Below, in pieces: positions 40,531 to 48,376 of a DNA stretch of 64,000 bases (position 1 is the first letter of the stretch; the number at the start of each line of letters is the position of its first letter). The stretch is from Nonomuraea pusilla (lineage in GTDB: Bacteria > Actinomycetota > Actinomycetes > Streptosporangiales > Streptosporangiaceae), in the NCBI RefSeq assembly GCF_900109355.1, contig NZ_FOBF01000030.1:21185-85184 (forward strand), written 5' to 3'. The notes beneath the pieces are model-generated. The model was not told where the DNA came from, searched no databases, and saw only the letters and a list, made by a program, of their open reading frames with translations. The position numbers were made by a program, and so were the translations under genes.

Positions 40531-41973
40531 ATGGGCACCGCGAACGAGAAGATCGTCAACGCCGTCGTCGTGGGCGACGTCATGCTGGACTCATGGCTGC
40601 ACGGCTCGGTGAAGCGGATCGCGCAGGAGGCGCCGGTGCCTGTCATGCGTCTGGAGGGCACCGAGGAGGCCCCGGGCGGAGCCGGCAACACCGCCGCGAA
40701 CCTGGCGGCGCTCGGCGCCCGCACCCGGCTGGTCGGAGCCATGGGCGACGACGAGTGCGGCGAGCTGCTCGGCCGGTCGCTCCGCCTGCTCGGCGTGCAG
40801 GCGGACCTGGTCGTCGTGCCGGGACGGCGCACCGCGCACAAGCGGCGGCTGCTCGCGGGCGGCCAGCTCACCGCCCGCTACGACGAGGAGGACCTGTCGC
40901 CCATCCCGCCCGAGACCGAGCGGCAACTGCTCGTGCTGCTGGCCGAGCTGCTGCCGGGCGCGGACGTCGTGGTCGCCTGCGACTACGGCGGCGGCGTCTT
41001 CACCCCGGCCGTGCGCGCGGCGCTGGCCTCGTTCCCGCTGCTCGTCGTGGACGCCCACCAGGTGGCCCCGTGGCGCGATTCGGCGCCCGCCGCCGTGCTG
41101 CCGAACTACGCCGAGGTCGTACGCCTGCTGGAGGAGGACGAGGACGGCGACCGCCTCGCCTACCTGACCGCCAGGTCGGGACGCCTGCTGGAGGCCACCG
41201 GCGCCCGCATGGTGGTGACCACCCTGGACGGCGACGGCACCCTGCTGCACCAGGCGGGCGTGCCCCCGTACCGGACGTACGCGGAGCCCGCCCCCCAGCA
41301 CATGACCACGGGCGCCGGCGACACCTACACCTCGGCCTTCGCCCTCTGGCTCGCCCAGGGCGCCACGCCGGAGGAGGCCGCCGAGGCCGGGCAGGCCGCC
41401 GCCGGGGTGGTCGTGCGCCGTCCCGGCACCGCCGTCTGCACCCGGTACGAGCTGCTGCGCGCGCTGCGCCGCCAGGAGGGCACCGTGCAGCCGCCCGAGC
41501 GGCTGGCGCGGCTCCTCGACGAGCACCGGCGGCGCGGCGAGCGGGTGGTCTTCACCAACGGCTGCTTCGACGTGCTGCACCGGGGTCACGTGTCGTACCT
41601 GGAGGAGGCGGCGCGGCTGGGCGACGTGCTGGTGGTCGCGGTCAACACCGACGCCGGGGTGGCCAGGCTGAAGGGCCCCGGACGCCCGGTGAACCCGTGC
41701 GAGGACCGGATGTCGGTGCTCGCCGCGCTGAACGGCGTGGACTACGTGACCTGGTTCGACGAGGACACGCCGGAGCGGCTGCTGCGCATGTTCCGCCCCG
41801 AGCTGTACGTCAAGGGCGGCGACTACACGGCCGAGATGCTGGCGGAGGCGCCGCTGGTCCGCTCGATGGGCGGTGAGGTGCGGGTGCTGTCGTACCTGCC
41901 CGACCACTCGACCAGCGCGATCATCGGGCGGATGCGCTCCGGCGAGGAGGAGCCGGAGGGCACCGCGCCCTGA
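40531..41973 (+). CDS. hldE: HldE-like bifunctional heptose kinase / nucleotidyltransferase
   Basis: A 480-residue fusion. Residues 1-310 are a PfkB-type sugar kinase (VVGDVMLDSWLHG; EEAPGGAGNTAANLAALGAR; catalytic Asp in TTGAGDTYTSAFAL). Residues 340-470 are a cytidylyltransferase-like domain (VVFTNGCFDVLHRGHVSYLE with the HxGH motif; YVKGGDYTAEML). This order matches HldE, which phosphorylates heptose 7-phosphate and transfers a nucleotide to heptose 1-phosphate. ATG 40531 is preferred to a TTG 33 bases earlier. GmhA and GmhB, needed for the rest of the pathway, are not in the window. Confidence 0.88.
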   Translation: MGTANEKIVNAVVVGDVMLDSWLHGSVKRIAQEAPVPVMRLEGTEEAPGGAGNTAANLAALGARTRLVGAMGDDECGELLGRSLRLLGVQADLVVVPGRRTAHKRRLLAGGQLTARYDEEDLSPIPPETERQLLVLLAELLPGADVVVACDYGGGVFTPAVRAALASFPLLVVDAHQVAPWRDSAPAAVLPNYAEVVRLLEEDEDGDRLAYLTARSGRLLEATGARMVVTTLDGDGTLLHQAGVPPYRTYAEPAPQHMTTGAGDTYTSAFALWLAQGATPEEAAEAGQAAAGVVVRRPGTAVCTRYELLRALRRQEGTVQPPERLARLLDEHRRRGERVVFTNGCFDVLHRGHVSYLEEAARLGDVLVVAVNTDAGVARLKGPGRPVNPCEDRMSVLAALNGVDYVTWFDEDTPERLLRMFRPELYVKGGDYTAEMLAEAPLVRSMGGEVRVLSYLPDHSTSAIIGRMRSGEEEPEGTAP

Positions 41974-41984
41974 CCCGGGCGCGG
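41963..41984. terminator. Bidirectional hairpin between hldE and hypE
   Basis: CCGCGCCC-tgaccc-GGGCGCGG is a perfect 8-bp stem with a 6-base loop. It spans the hldE stop codon and ends four bases before the hypE stop. Both convergent transcripts could end here. No T-run is present. Confidence 0.55.
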
Positions 41985-41987
41985 CCC

Positions 41988-43049
41988 TCAGCAGATGCGC
42001 GGGAGCGGGTCGCCGACGAGGACGTCCACCACGCGGGTGCCGCCGAAGCCGGTGCGCAGCAGCACCATGCCGGGGTTGCCCTCCTCCACGCGGCCGATCA
42101 CCGCGGCCTGCGCGCCCAGGGCGTGGCCGCGCAGCGTCTCCACGGCCCGCTCCGCGTGCTCGCCCGCCACGACCGCGACGAAGCGGCCTTCGCAGGCGAC
42201 GTACAGCGGGTCGAGCCCGAGCAGCTCGCACACCCCGGTCACGGGGGGACGCACCGGCAGCGTGTCCTCCTCGACCGTGATGGACAGCCCCGCCGTGCCG
42301 GCCAGCTCGTTCAGCACGGTGGCCACGCCGCCCCTGGTGGCGTCGCGCAGCGCCCGCACCTGGCCGGGCACGGCCTCCAGCAGGGCGAGGGCGAGCCCGT
42401 GCAGCGGCGCCGTGTCGGAGGCGATGTCGCCCTCGATGCCGAAGTCGCCCCTGGCCAGCATGATGGCCGCCCCGTGCTCGCCGATCGGCCCCGAGACGAT
42501 GACCGCGTCGCCGGGACGCGCCGCGCTGAACGCGTGCTCGACCGTGCCGACGCCGGTGGTGGTGACGTAGCAGCCGTCGGCCTTGCCCCGCTCGACCACC
42601 TTCGTGTCGCCGGTGACGATCGTCACGCCGGCCGCGGAGGCCGCCGCCGCCATCGACGCGGTGACCCGGCGCAGGTCGGCGACGGGGAAGCCCTCCTCCA
42701 GGATGAACCCGGCCGACAGGTAGCGCGGGCGGGCCCCGCACATGGCCAGGTCGTTCACGGTCCCGTTGACGGCCAGGTCGCCGATGTCGCCGCCGGGGAA
42801 GAACAGCGGCGACACCACGAACGCGTCAGTGGTGAACGCCAGGTCTCCCGCGCCGGCCGGCAGCGTCGCGCCGTCGCCCAGCGGGGCGAGCAGCGGGTTG
42901 CCGAACGCCTCCACGAACACGGCCTCGACGAGCGTGCGGGTGGCCTTGCCGCCCGCGCCGTGCGCCATCGTGATCCGTTCGTCCCTGACGACGGGACGCC
43001 GGCGGCGGGCCCGCTCGATCCTGTCGAGTACCTGCTGCTCGCGGCTCAC
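41988..43049 (-). CDS. hypE: Hydrogenase maturation protein HypE
   Basis: A 353-residue PurM-like enzyme. HypE receives carbamoyl on its C-terminal cysteine from HypF and dehydrates it with ATP to thiocyanate, the source of the cyanide ligands of the [NiFe] site. The required tail PRIC is intact. MAHGAGGKATRTLV is the family opening and TDAFVVSPLFFPGGDIG the ATP-binding loop; FGIEGDIASDTAPLHGL and DATRGGVATVLNELA follow. The GTG start overlaps the hypD stop by four bases. It is the last gene of the operon. Confidence 0.95.
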   Translation of the reverse strand: MSREQQVLDRIERARRRRPVVRDERITMAHGAGGKATRTLVEAVFVEAFGNPLLAPLGDGATLPAGAGDLAFTTDAFVVSPLFFPGGDIGDLAVNGTVNDLAMCGARPRYLSAGFILEEGFPVADLRRVTASMAAAASAAGVTIVTGDTKVVERGKADGCYVTTTGVGTVEHAFSAARPGDAVIVSGPIGEHGAAIMLARGDFGIEGDIASDTAPLHGLALALLEAVPGQVRALRDATRGGVATVLNELAGTAGLSITVEEDTLPVRPPVTGVCELLGLDPLYVACEGRFVAVVAGEHAERAVETLRGHALGAQAAVIGRVEEGNPGMVLLRTGFGGTRVVDVLVGDPLPRIC

Positions 43050-44161
43050 GCGCGGATCGCCTCCCTGTTGAAGCGGCCGAAGGTGTAGTAGGCGGCGCAG
43101 GCGCCCTCCGAGGACACCATGCAGGTGCCGATCGGGGTCTCCGGGGTGCACGCGGTGCCGAACACCTTGCACTCCCACGGTTTGAGCACGCCCTTGAGCA
43201 CCTCGCCGCACTGGCAGGACTTGGGGTCGGCCACGCGCAGGCCGGGCAGGTCGAACAGGCGCTCGGCGTCGAAGGCGGCGTACGCGTCGGCGACGCCGAG
43301 CGCCGAGTCGGCGATGCTGCCGAGCCCTCTCCACTCGAAGTACGGACGCAGCCGCATGACCCGGCCGATGGCCTCCATGGCGACGGGGTTGCCCGCCCAC
43401 GGGACGACCCTGGCGTACTGGTTCTCCACCTCGGTCCTGCCCTGGGCGAGCTGGGTGAGCAGCATGTGGATCGACTGCAGGATGTCCAGCGGCTCGAACC
43501 CGGCGACCACCAGCGGCTTGCCGTAGTCGCGGGCGATGAACGCGTACGGGCGGCAGCCGATCACGGCCGAGACGTGGCCGGGGCCGATGAACCCGTCGAG
43601 CCGCAGGTCGGGCGAGTCGAGGATGGCCCGGATGCCCGGGATGATCAGGACGTGGTTGCAGAAGACGGAGAAGTTGGCGATGCCCTCCTCCGCGGCCCGC
43701 AGCACGGTCATCGCGGTGGACGGCGCGGTGGTCTCGAACCCGATGGCCATGAACACCACGCGCCGGTCGGGGTTGGCCCGCGCGATCTTCAGCGCGTCGA
43801 GCGGCGAGTAGACCATCCTGATGTCCGCGCCGGCCGCCTTGGCGTCGAGGAACGAGCCGCTGCCGCCGGGCACCCTGGTCATGTCGCCGAACGAGGTCAT
43901 GATGACGTCGGGCTGCCTGGCGATGTGGATGGCGTCGTCCACGCGGCCCATCGGGATCACGCAGACGGGGCAGCCGGGGCCGTGCACGAGCGTGACGTTC
44001 TCCGGCAGGAGGTCTTCGAGCCCGTGCTTGTAGATGGTGTGGGTGTGCCCGCCGCACACCTCCATGAAGGTGTAGCGGCGGCCGGGGTCGCACAGGGCGG
44101 CGATCTCGTCGGCGAGCGCCCGCACCCGGCCCGCATCCCGGTATTCGTCAACAAATTTCAT
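43046..44161 (-). CDS. hypD: Hydrogenase maturation protein HypD
   Basis: A 371-residue iron-sulfur scaffold on which the Fe(CN)2CO unit is built together with HypC. Conserved cysteine motifs are complete: FMEVCGGHTHTIYKHG near residue 35, HGPGCPVCVIP near 60, and the C-terminal [4Fe-4S] set in PKSCQCGEVLKG, KVFGTACTPETPIG and GTCMVSSEGACAAYY. Length is normal. It overlaps hypC (ATGA) and hypE (GTGA), supporting joint translation. Confidence 0.96.
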   Translation of the reverse strand: MKFVDEYRDAGRVRALADEIAALCDPGRRYTFMEVCGGHTHTIYKHGLEDLLPENVTLVHGPGCPVCVIPMGRVDDAIHIARQPDVIMTSFGDMTRVPGGSGSFLDAKAAGADIRMVYSPLDALKIARANPDRRVVFMAIGFETTAPSTAMTVLRAAEEGIANFSVFCNHVLIIPGIRAILDSPDLRLDGFIGPGHVSAVIGCRPYAFIARDYGKPLVVAGFEPLDILQSIHMLLTQLAQGRTEVENQYARVVPWAGNPVAMEAIGRVMRLRPYFEWRGLGSIADSALGVADAYAAFDAERLFDLPGLRVADPKSCQCGEVLKGVLKPWECKVFGTACTPETPIGTCMVSSEGACAAYYTFGRFNREAIRA

Positions 44162-44430
44162 GAGATATCCGACCCGCGCAGTGCGTCCAGCTCGTCGTCG
44201 TACGCCTGACCGAGCCCCTCCAGATAGTCGAGCACCGCCCGCGCCTCCGACTCCGAGATCTTCGACAGGGCGAACCCGACATGGACCAGCACCCAGTCCC
44301 CCAGCCGCAGGTCCTCGTTCACCAGCAGGCCGATGTTGATCCGCCGGCGCACCCCGGCGACGTCCACGACGCCGAGGTCGGCCTGCTCCTCGACGTATCC
44401 GACCAGCTCACCGGGGATGCCCAGGCACAC
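44158..44430 (-). CDS. hypC: Hydrogenase maturation chaperone HypC
   Basis: A 90-residue HypC/HupF chaperone. The start is GTG, giving (M)CLGIPGELV with the essential cysteine at position 2, which coordinates the iron precursor. GDWVLVHVGFALSKI is the second family signature. It binds HypD and then the immature large subunit. The first 23 bases lie inside the end of hypA, and its stop overlaps the hypD start. Confidence 0.95.
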   Translation of the reverse strand: MCLGIPGELVGYVEEQADLGVVDVAGVRRRINIGLLVNEDLRLGDWVLVHVGFALSKISESEARAVLDYLEGLGQAYDDELDALRGSDIS

Positions 44431-44824
44431 GCGCCGACTCCTCCCCGGTCCCGCCGCCCTGCCTGTCCGGCTGCCCGTCCGCCTGCCCGTCCGCGGGCGC
44501 GTACTCGACGGATTCGAGCACCAGCTCGTCGCCGCCGCTCACCTCCACCTCGCCGCCGCACACCGGGCAGGCGGCCAGAGCGTCCATCGACTCGGCGCGG
44601 CCCCCGCACTCTCGGCAGCGGACCGTCAGCGGGGTGATGACCACGTCCACCACCGCGCCGCCCGCCGCCGTGCCCGCGGCCGCCTCCGCGAACGCGTGCT
44701 CGAAGGCGTCCTTCGACACCGCGTGCCCGGCGCCGACCCGCACCCGCGCGCCGGTCACCGTCCTCCCGCCGGCCCGTTCCTCGATCAGATCGACCAGGCC
44801 CTCGCACAGTCCGAACTCGTGCAC
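44408..44824 (-). CDS. hypA: Hydrogenase nickel-insertion protein HypA
   Basis: A 138-residue nickel metallochaperone. I start it at GTG 44824 because this gives the N-terminal (M)HEFGLCEGLV, in which His2 and Glu3 bind nickel; the longer upstream frame would bury this motif. The zinc ribbon is complete, CRECGGRAESM and ACPVCGGEVEV. About 30 extra residues follow the usual end, forming a Gly/Gln-rich tail whose DNA overlaps hypC. The start shares one base with the stop of the 33-residue gene upstream (TAGTG). HypB, its usual partner, is not in the window. Confidence 0.92.
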   Translation of the reverse strand: MHEFGLCEGLVDLIEERAGGRTVTGARVRVGAGHAVSKDAFEHAFAEAAAGTAAGGAVVDVVITPLTVRCRECGGRAESMDALAACPVCGGEVEVSGGDELVLESVEYAPADGQADGQPDRQGGGTGEESARVPGHPR

Positions 44825-44925
44825 TACATCCGCTCCATCCTCAGATACCTGCGGATGGACGGCCACTGGTGCACCACCAACGCGATCGTCCCGCAGGCCA
44901 CGGCCAGCTTGAGCAGTTTTCTCAT
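44824..44925 (-). CDS. 33-residue hydrophobic protein in the hydrogenase operon (DUF6893-like)
   Basis: A 33-residue frame begins MRKLLKLAVACGTIALVVHQ and ends YLRMERM. It has one transmembrane segment between basic ends and resembles the tiny DUF6893 proteins that I recall from actinomycete hydrogenase clusters. The stop overlaps the hypA GTG by one base (TAGTG), a typical coupling arrangement, and a GGGGGTGA sequence precedes the ATG. It is below usual length cut-offs and easily missed. It may help anchor or assemble the hydrogenase at the membrane; this is inference. Confidence 0.72.
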   Translation of the reverse strand: MRKLLKLAVACGTIALVVHQWPSIRRYLRMERM

Positions 44926-44966
44926 CTCATGTCACCCCCACTCCCACGCACACCCGTCGCGACGCG

Positions 44967-45740
44967 TCAGGCACTTTCCGTAATCATGTCCATAACGAGG
45001 TCTTTCACCAGCCGTACCGCCTCGTCCACCGCGCCCAGCACCGGCTCGCTCAGCTCCACCAGCACGTCGTCGGCGTCCTGCGCGGACGGCTCGCAGCACA
45101 CCACGAGCACCCGCTCCGGCAGCCTGCCCAGCTCCCTGGCCAGCGCCAGCACCTTGACCGGGTCCATGCCGTGCGTCTCGACGGCGGTGCCCGGCTCGGG
45201 CAGCTCCGGTTCGAGCACGGTGAGCGTGCCGGGCGGCTCGCCGCGCGGCGCCGCGTCCACGAACACCACGCCGTCGTAGTCGCGCTGCAACGCGTACGCC
45301 AGGTCCAGCCCGCGGATGCCGAAGTCCACGACGTCCACCCGGCCCGCCGGGAGACCGGCCCCCGCGCCCTCCCCCGTCAGCCGGCGCACCACCTCGACGC
45401 CGAACCCGTCGTCACCGAGGAACACGTTGCCGATGCCCGCCACCAGGACGCGCGGCCCGCTCTCGCCGACCGGCTCCAGCTCCTCGGCCGCGTAGAAGAA
45501 CCGGTGCAGCTCGCGCAGGTCGCGGCCCGGGTCGTCGTCGAGGGTCACCGCGAAGTGGAGCACGCCCCCGTCGTCCTGCTCGATGCTGTCGATCACGCCG
45601 ACCCGGCCGGCCAGCGCGAGGTCGAAGATGTCGGCCGACGACCTCGGACGGAGCCGCACCCGGCTGCCCCTGGCGAGCCGCACGCCGTCCACCACCGCCT
45701 CGGCGGGGCCCGGCCGCTCCATCTGGCTCCAGAAGTCCAC
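44967..45740 (-). CDS. [NiFe] hydrogenase maturation protease with extra N-terminal domain
   Basis: A 257-residue protein. Residues 95-257 form a HyaD/HycI-type endopeptidase: VLVAGIGNVFLGDDGFGVEV holds the nickel-sensing aspartate, DFGIRGLDLAYAL the second, and THGMDPVKVLALA the conserved histidine. It removes the C-terminal peptide of the large subunit after nickel is inserted. Residues 1-90 are an added beta-rich domain (ARGSRVRLRPRSSADIFDLA) not found in classical proteases of about 160 residues. The GTG at 45740 starts one base after the previous gene's stop. Confidence 0.9.
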   Translation of the reverse strand: MDFWSQMERPGPAEAVVDGVRLARGSRVRLRPRSSADIFDLALAGRVGVIDSIEQDDGGVLHFAVTLDDDPGRDLRELHRFFYAAEELEPVGESGPRVLVAGIGNVFLGDDGFGVEVVRRLTGEGAGAGLPAGRVDVVDFGIRGLDLAYALQRDYDGVVFVDAAPRGEPPGTLTVLEPELPEPGTAVETHGMDPVKVLALARELGRLPERVLVVCCEPSAQDADDVLVELSEPVLGAVDEAVRLVKDLVMDMITESA

Positions 45741-45741
45741 C

Positions 45742-46719
45742 TCACGCCTCCCGCATCGTGCCGTGCAGCCTCATGAGCTCCTCTGGCGAGAGCGAGACGC
45801 AGCGGTCGAGGATCTCCCGCGCCCGCGGGTCGCCGCCGCGGATCTCCGCCCGCTCCTGCTCGCTCAGCGCCAGCACGCTCAGCGTGAGGAGCTGGTCGAT
45901 CTCCGTCGCGTCGAACAGGTCGCCGGGGCTCTCCGGCGCGATCCTCGGGTGGTCGTACAGGATGATCGGCGCGGCGAGCATCGTGTGGCGCTCGCCCTCC
46001 TCGCCCACCAGCACCGGCCAGGAGCCGACGTTGGAGCAGCCGGCGGCGAGCTGCCGCAGCTCCTCAGGGGGGTCCATCAGCGAGACGAACCCGCCGCCCT
46101 CGGAACGCATCACCATGTGCGCCGACATCATCGTGCGGCGCATCGCCTCCTGGCGAGTGCCGCCCTCCCACGGCGTGGTGTTGACCACCTTCACCGTGAG
46201 CCGGTAGACGCCGGGCAGCGGGCGCTCCGCCGAGATCTCCACCCGGCCGGTCAGCGCCTCCCAGCCGCGCAGCAGCACGCCCTGGTCGCCGAGCCACTCG
46301 GCGCGCTGGCCCGCCGGCACGTCGATCTCCATCTCGTACGGGCACTGCAGCAGCTCCGCCAGGTCCAGCCCGGCGACCGCGACCTCGCGCTCGCGCGCCT
46401 CCTCCCTCGGGCGGTGCAGCGCGTCGCCGACGGCCAGCTCAGGAACCGGTTCGAGCCGCCCGTCACGCTCCCTGGCCACCTCGCAGGCCACCAGGTGCAG
46501 GAACCGGACGTGCACGTCCACGGTGTCGGCCGGGTCCGCCTCCACCAGGCACTGCGCCTGCGTCAGCCAGGGGTGGCCCTCGTTCGCCCGCCCGTACGGC
46601 TCCGGGTGCACCCCGCCGAACGTCCATCTGTGCCGGTTCTTCAGCGCCGACTGCCGGTACGGCCACAGCAGGTAGCCCTCGTACAGCACGGTCCGCGCGA
46701 TCTCTCTCACGTGATCCAC
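45742..46719 (-). CDS. Hydrogenase-operon protein of unknown function (325 aa)
   Basis: A 325-residue soluble protein conserved, as far as I recall, in actinobacterial group 1h hydrogenase clusters. It opens VREIARTVLYEGYLLWPYRQ and has a beta-rich middle (VYRLTVKVVNTTPWEGGTRQ). No cysteine cluster or nucleotide motif is evident. The start is three bases past the upstream gene's stop, and it runs to within one base of the protease gene. It may be an accessory or assembly factor. Function is not known to me. Confidence 0.8.
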   Translation of the reverse strand: MDHVREIARTVLYEGYLLWPYRQSALKNRHRWTFGGVHPEPYGRANEGHPWLTQAQCLVEADPADTVDVHVRFLHLVACEVARERDGRLEPVPELAVGDALHRPREEAREREVAVAGLDLAELLQCPYEMEIDVPAGQRAEWLGDQGVLLRGWEALTGRVEISAERPLPGVYRLTVKVVNTTPWEGGTRQEAMRRTMMSAHMVMRSEGGGFVSLMDPPEELRQLAAGCSNVGSWPVLVGEEGERHTMLAAPIILYDHPRIAPESPGDLFDATEIDQLLTLSVLALSEQERAEIRGGDPRAREILDRCVSLSPEELMRLHGTMREA

Positions 46720-46722
46720 CGG

Positions 46723-47370
46723 TCAGCCCCCGCCCGTCCTCAGCAGCGCGTCCACCACGTCGTCCCAGCCCACGAGCGTGTGCCTGGCCCGGTAGGCGTG
46801 GAGCCGGTCGAACGCGTCGCGGCTCAGCCTGATCCAGGCACTCCCCGGGAAGTAGCGGTCCATCAGGTCCTTCCACGCGCGCGCCGGCATGCGGAAGTCG
46901 TACTCGCAGCGCACCGGCGCGGCCTGCAGGCGGCCGTCGTCCACGTAGAAGACGGTGCCGCCGAAGAGGAACTGCAGCGGCACGTCACCGCCGTCCAGCC
47001 CGTGGAAGAACTTGGTCGCGGCCACCTCGAAGTCGTACGTGCAGGTCACCTCGACCGCCGCGTCGGCGCTCCTGCCGAACGCGGGCAGCTGGGTGACGGT
47101 CCGCGCCCACAGCAGGCTGCCGAGCGTCCTGCCCCAGTCCTCCGGCGCGCCGAACAGCTCCACCAGCCGGGCCTGCTCGTCCCGCCCGTACGCCCTGGCC
47201 GCCGCGTCGATGCGGATGTGCGTGGCCAGGGTGAGCGAGCGGACCTGCGGCCCTTCCTGGTTGGCGATCCGCAGCGGGAAGCGCAGGGTCGGCACGGCGG
47301 CCGCCTCGGCGGGCTCCACGCCGGTGACCTCGATGCGCAGGTCGGGATGGCGGGAAGGCATCGCGTTCAC
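46723..47370 (-). CDS. Hydrogenase-operon protein, DUF6084-like
   Basis: A 215-residue protein resembling DUF6084, found in hydrogenase operons. It is largely beta-structured (LRFPLRIANQEGPQVRSLTL; EVTCTYDFEVAATKFFHGL) and ends in a helical segment (AWIRLSRDAFDRLHAYRARH). The GTG 47370 overlaps the stop of the 72-residue gene by four bases; ATG 47361 is an alternative. The repeated beta layout suggests a binding or structural role, but no activity is known to me. Confidence 0.78.
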   Translation of the reverse strand: MNAMPSRHPDLRIEVTGVEPAEAAAVPTLRFPLRIANQEGPQVRSLTLATHIRIDAAARAYGRDEQARLVELFGAPEDWGRTLGSLLWARTVTQLPAFGRSADAAVEVTCTYDFEVAATKFFHGLDGGDVPLQFLFGGTVFYVDDGRLQAAPVRCEYDFRMPARAWKDLMDRYFPGSAWIRLSRDAFDRLHAYRARHTLVGWDDVVDALLRTGGG

Positions 47371-47585
47371 GCCGGGGAGAGGCTCGGCGAGTCGGGGTCG
47401 ATCGGGTCGCGCGAGCCCGCCTGGATGCCTGTGGAGCGCGCCGCCGTCGAACGGCCGTCGGGCAGGTGGCCCTCCTGCTTGTCGTAGTTGCCGGTGGAGT
47501 TGCCCTCCTTGACGCCCTTGACGTGCGACGGCGTGTCGGGGCGCGCGTCGCGGCGCCCCGTCCTGATCGGCTGTTCCTTGCTCAT
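47367..47585 (-). CDS. 72-residue hydrophilic protein in the hydrogenase operon
   Basis: A 72-residue polar protein with no hydrophobic core (TPSHVKGVKEGNSTGNYDKQ; ARSTGIQAGSRDPIDPDSPS) that is probably disordered alone. It overlaps both neighbours by four bases (ATGA at its start, GTGA at its end), which strongly supports it as a real gene. I do not know a function; it may act as a binding peptide for another operon product. Confidence 0.75.
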   Translation of the reverse strand: MSKEQPIRTGRRDARPDTPSHVKGVKEGNSTGNYDKQEGHLPDGRSTAARSTGIQAGSRDPIDPDSPSLSPA

Positions 47586-48376
47586 GACGGCCTCCTGGCT
47601 GCCGGTACGGACGTGGAGCGCCGCCGCAGCGCCGCGAAGTACTCGGAGAGCTCCGCCCAGACCTCCGGGCCGCCGGCGAAGCCCTTCCAGTGGGTGCGCA
47701 GCAGGCCGACGAGCGCGTAGCAGTCGTCCACCGGGACGATCCAGTGCTCGTGCTCGTCGCCGGTGCGGTTCACCAGCAGCGCCTCGACGTCGTCGGCGAG
47801 CCCTTCCAGTGCCGGGTTGTCGCGGACCAGCCCGGCCCACAGCGGCTCGTCGAGCGGCGACTCCACGGCGCCCGCCGGGCTGGGGTAGAACAGGGCGGCC
47901 CGCCCGGCGGCGGAGTCGCGGAACACGAAGGCGGTCTGCACCGGGATGCGCAGGCTCGCCCAGGTGGGGTCGTCCAGCGTGAACCCGGTGAGCAGCAGCC
48001 GCCGGTCGGGCACCAGGCGGTAGGTGGCGCCTCCTGCGGCCTGGTGGCCGAACAGCACGGCGCACGCCCTGCAGGCGCAGCGCAGCACGCGGGCGCGCAG
48101 GTCCAGCAGGTGCCGGTGCTCGGGCGCGACCGGCTCGCCGCACACCTCGCACCGCTCCGCCGCGTCACGGCCCCCCGCGGCATCCGCGGGCGCCGGGAAG
48201 GCGGCCCGGGTTCCCTCCGCGGGGCCCTCGGCCCCTGATGCGGGAGCCTGGGCCTGCTCGGCCGCGGTTCCCTCCGCGGGAGTCTGGAGCTGCTCGGCCG
48301 GGGGCCGGACGCGGCCCGTGGCGAGGGTGCGCAGCAGCGCGCCCGGCCGTGCCCCGCGGACGGCGGCCGAGTTCAT
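47582..48376 (-). CDS. Hydrogenase-operon protein, DUF5947-like, with zinc-ribbon cysteines
   Basis: A 264-residue protein resembling DUF5947. After a low-complexity Ala/Glu/Pro section (residues 10-70), a cysteine set appears: CEVCGEPVAPEHRHLLDLRA and, soon after, LRCACRACAVLF. These look like a zinc ribbon or a cluster site. The C-terminal part has TGDEHEHWIVPVDDCYALVG and HWKGFAGGPEVWAELSEYF. The gene overlaps the NifU-like gene (ATGA) and the 72-residue gene (ATGA). A role in cluster handling or electron transfer for the hydrogenase is inference. Confidence 0.8.
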   Translation of the reverse strand: MNSAAVRGARPGALLRTLATGRVRPPAEQLQTPAEGTAAEQAQAPASGAEGPAEGTRAAFPAPADAAGGRDAAERCEVCGEPVAPEHRHLLDLRARVLRCACRACAVLFGHQAAGGATYRLVPDRRLLLTGFTLDDPTWASLRIPVQTAFVFRDSAAGRAALFYPSPAGAVESPLDEPLWAGLVRDNPALEGLADDVEALLVNRTGDEHEHWIVPVDDCYALVGLLRTHWKGFAGGPEVWAELSEYFAALRRRSTSVPAARRPS

